Source: Haberlea rhodopensis (lineage: Eukaryota > Streptophyta > Magnoliopsida > Lamiales > Gesneriaceae). Taken from it: DNA of 64,000 bases. A program made the position numbers and the translations under genes. The stretch lies in contig CAJQUN010000004.1 of assembly GCA_907163345.1 (NCBI GenBank), positions 11,995,235-12,059,234 of the forward strand, written 5' to 3'. The notes beneath the pieces were generated by a model, which did not search any database, had not been told where the DNA came from, and saw nothing but the letters and a program-made list of their open reading frames with translations. Positions 62,258-64,000 of the stretch are shown here, piece after piece. Numbering within the stretch: position 1 is the stretch's first letter; each line of letters starts with the position of its first letter.

Positions 62258-64000
62258 TGGCATCTTTGATAAGTGCCATTTCTGCACTCATGTTTCTATG
62301 TTTTCTAGTAGTATTTTACAGTGATTCTTGACTGACATTACATATTTTGGTATGAATTTTGTATGTTTCAGGATTTTAGGTGAAAGTGCAAGAATTGATC
62401 AGAAAGACCTCAAATAATGTTGTAAGAAGGAAATTTCAGCAACTTGGAATCTTCAGATTCACGCATTAGCTGGAAGCAATTCAGATATACACAAGAGATT
62501 TACGAGCCATGCCATATCAGATACAAGAGATAAAAGCATATTATAATTCAAGATTCTGCATGCACAAGACACGTGATTCCAGCATGACTTCAGCAACTCC
62601 GCATGAACAAGGAAAGATGCCCAAGTGATATTAAAATGGGATCAGCAAAGCAAGGAAAGGGGATTGATTTATTAAGATTCACAAGATACGTACAGCTTAA
62701 AAAGAGGGGCCATCAACCTCTTTCCATCCAATAAAACCATACGCCTCCTATTTTTACACCTCAACCAAAAAACACACACGCCTCCTCTGATAAAAGGGAC
62801 GCTCCATCAATCACAACTGACGTCCATAACCATTCTCCCAACCTCCTTCCAAACCTCACGCCCCTACCCTTCTTCACCCCATCTTTTACCCGTCAAGCCA
62901 ATTCCTTCACCGAAACACAACCTCTTCACGTCATCTTCACACACGGCCAGCCCTCACCTTCAACCTTTTACCCTATGACTTTGGAACAACTCCAACAAGG
63001 CGATTAAAGTGACGATCGAGAAGGAAGCAAGAGAAGGAGCGAAGATCTACAACCGGAGTCGACGCTGGGAGTTTTTCTTTGTCTTTTAATATTTGTTTTG
63101 ATTTGTTTTGATTTACTATGTTGAACTAATTTATTTATCGAGGCTAGGCGAATCATTTGTCATGAACCTATGATTTATTTGATTGAATTCCTTTAATTCT
63201 TTGCGTATAATTTATCAATCTTCATGACTTTGAGGGATTGATCACCCTTGAATGATTGTTATATTGCGATTGAATTGACCATATGATATTGCAATACGAT
63301 ATAGTAAATTATACCGTGGGTTTTAGGTTGAGACGGACCAAGTAAAATCTAGCACACGTATGATAGCAATAGATTTACCAAAATCGAAGGCTAGTAGTTT
63401 TCATAGATCTTCATTCGATATTGATTGTTCAATAAGGACACGGGAGTGGTTTATTGCAACATTAATATTAGACTTGTTATAGCTTGACCAGAGTGTAACG
63501 AATGTATTAGGAAAACTCGTCACCTTAGAAATATTTGGATAATTAATCGAGAATTGTAGGGGATTGCATTTGTGAGCCAAAGTCTCGATAATCTTCTCTA
63601 GTGGATTTTTCTCGTTTACTTTTATTGACTTGGTTGGATTAGTAGTTAATTTAATTAATTAGTAGTTTAATTATTAATTCAATTTCGTAGGTTAAATATA
63701 GTTGAAAGCATCTTATTTGGTACTTGCTTGTTAGTCCATGTGGGTTCGACAATCCGTATTCTTCCTATCTATACTAAAACTTGACACCGTGCACTTGCGG
63801 TCTAAAATCGCTAGATTGGAAATAATTGTTTAAAATAAAAGCGATCAATCTTCTTCTACTGGTCGTGGTGGTTCCTCAAATCCACCTTTATTCCAAGAAA
63901 ATTATGATATTTTTGTCGAGTTTGATAATGCTTATGATGTTGAAAAAGCGGAACACGTTGCAGAACCGGCGGCCCCACAAAATCCGGCCCCCGGCGGGTC
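62258..64000 (+). pseudogene. hAT transposase N-terminus, interrupted by an LTR-like insertion
   Basis: The frame begins ATG GCA TCT at 62258 and is broken at 62267. After removing 62267-63847 and one copy of the 5-bp duplication, the frame continues at 63853 as SSTGRGGSSNPPLFQENYDI and onward through PAAPQNPAPGGS to the window edge. These are the low-complexity N-termini of plant zinc-finger BED (RICESLEEPER-like) transposases. The BED and dimerisation domains would lie beyond the window, so I infer the family from the N-terminus and element ends only. Confidence 0.65.
62267..63847. mobile_element. LTR-like insertion (probably a solo LTR) with target duplication atctt
   Basis: A 1581-bp block beginning TGATAAGTGCCATTTCTGCA and ending AAAGCGATCA, i.e. 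TG...CA, flanked by perfect atctt (62262-62266 and 63848-63852). It has no primer-binding site, no gag-pol and no second copy, so a solo LTR formed by recombination is the simplest reading. A non-autonomous full element is the alternative. It contains a TATA-like ataaaaggga (62790-62799) in the central part. It splits the hAT transposase after codon three. Confidence 0.85.

Larger units (their letters stand above)
61843..64000 (+). mobile_element. hAT-type DNA transposon, 5' part (continues past the window)
   Basis: Begins cagggtgcttattgggccgg, the CAGGG start usual for hAT ends. It is followed by a dense array of GGAACCGG/CCGGTTCC words (61869-62031), as expected of subterminal transposase-binding sites. 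Then comes a hairpin tggccaacggc / gccgttggcca (62056-62066 / 62073-62083), a TATA box (62149-62156), a CT-rich leader and the transposase ATG at 62258. The transposase frame is split at 62267 by the insertion ending 63847 and continues to the window end. The right end of the element is not seen, so length and target duplication are unknown. Confidence 0.75.

Overview
The window is nuclear DNA of a flowering plant, most likely a eudicot. Genes have many exons with GT-AG introns, spacers are AT-rich, and the DNA is full of plant transposons: Copia and other LTR elements, L1-type LINEs, Au and other tRNA-derived SINEs, hAT and Mutator-like MITEs. The protein genes match known plant families. I could not name the species.

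Layout. (1) 1-6957, minus: V-ATPase catalytic subunit A, 19 coding exons; only the last exon lies outside. (2) 8161-8895, plus: an intronless gene with a DUF3820/ExoX-C-like domain. (3) 9546-10503, minus: broken C-terminal remnant of a SEN1/UPF1-type helicase gene. (4) 12272-14952, plus: seven-exon 2-oxoglutarate/Fe(II) oxygenase. (5) 16502-33560, minus: mitochondrial DnaJ protein GFA2, 18 coding exons. One of its introns is about 10.7 kb and holds three transposons: a non-autonomous LTR element, a Copia element inserted in that element's 3' LTR, and a nearly complete L1 LINE. (6) 34661-36957, plus: siroheme-synthase gene UPM1, now a pseudogene, with an Au SINE in its first intron. (7) 39135-43140, minus: rearranged LINE remnant. 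(8) 43809-50781, minus: EMSY-LIKE (ENT plus Agenet) gene with a miniature LTR retrotransposon in an intron. (9) 50782-59788: about 9 kb without a recognisable gene, carrying several repeats. (10) 59789-61027, minus: single-exon WD40 protein of the JINGUBANG type. (11) 61843-64000, plus: 5' part of a hAT transposon whose transposase is split after its third codon by a 1.58-kb LTR-like insertion with a perfect target duplication.

The host genes are unrelated housekeeping or regulatory genes (vacuolar proton pumping, mitochondrial protein folding, chromatin reading, pollen/signalling WD40) and do not form a pathway. The oxygenase and GFA2 genes are convergent neighbours, an order I recall from Arabidopsis (At5g48020/At5g48030). 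The main interest is the transposon stratigraphy: four insertions have target duplications readable in the sequence (gattg, gtata, atctt, and a 10-bp ggaactgacc), and one LTR element is clearly nested in another. I saw no new defence-like or operon-like system. The most novel material is the MITE families, the minisatellite-bearing miniature LTR element, and two host pseudogenes.
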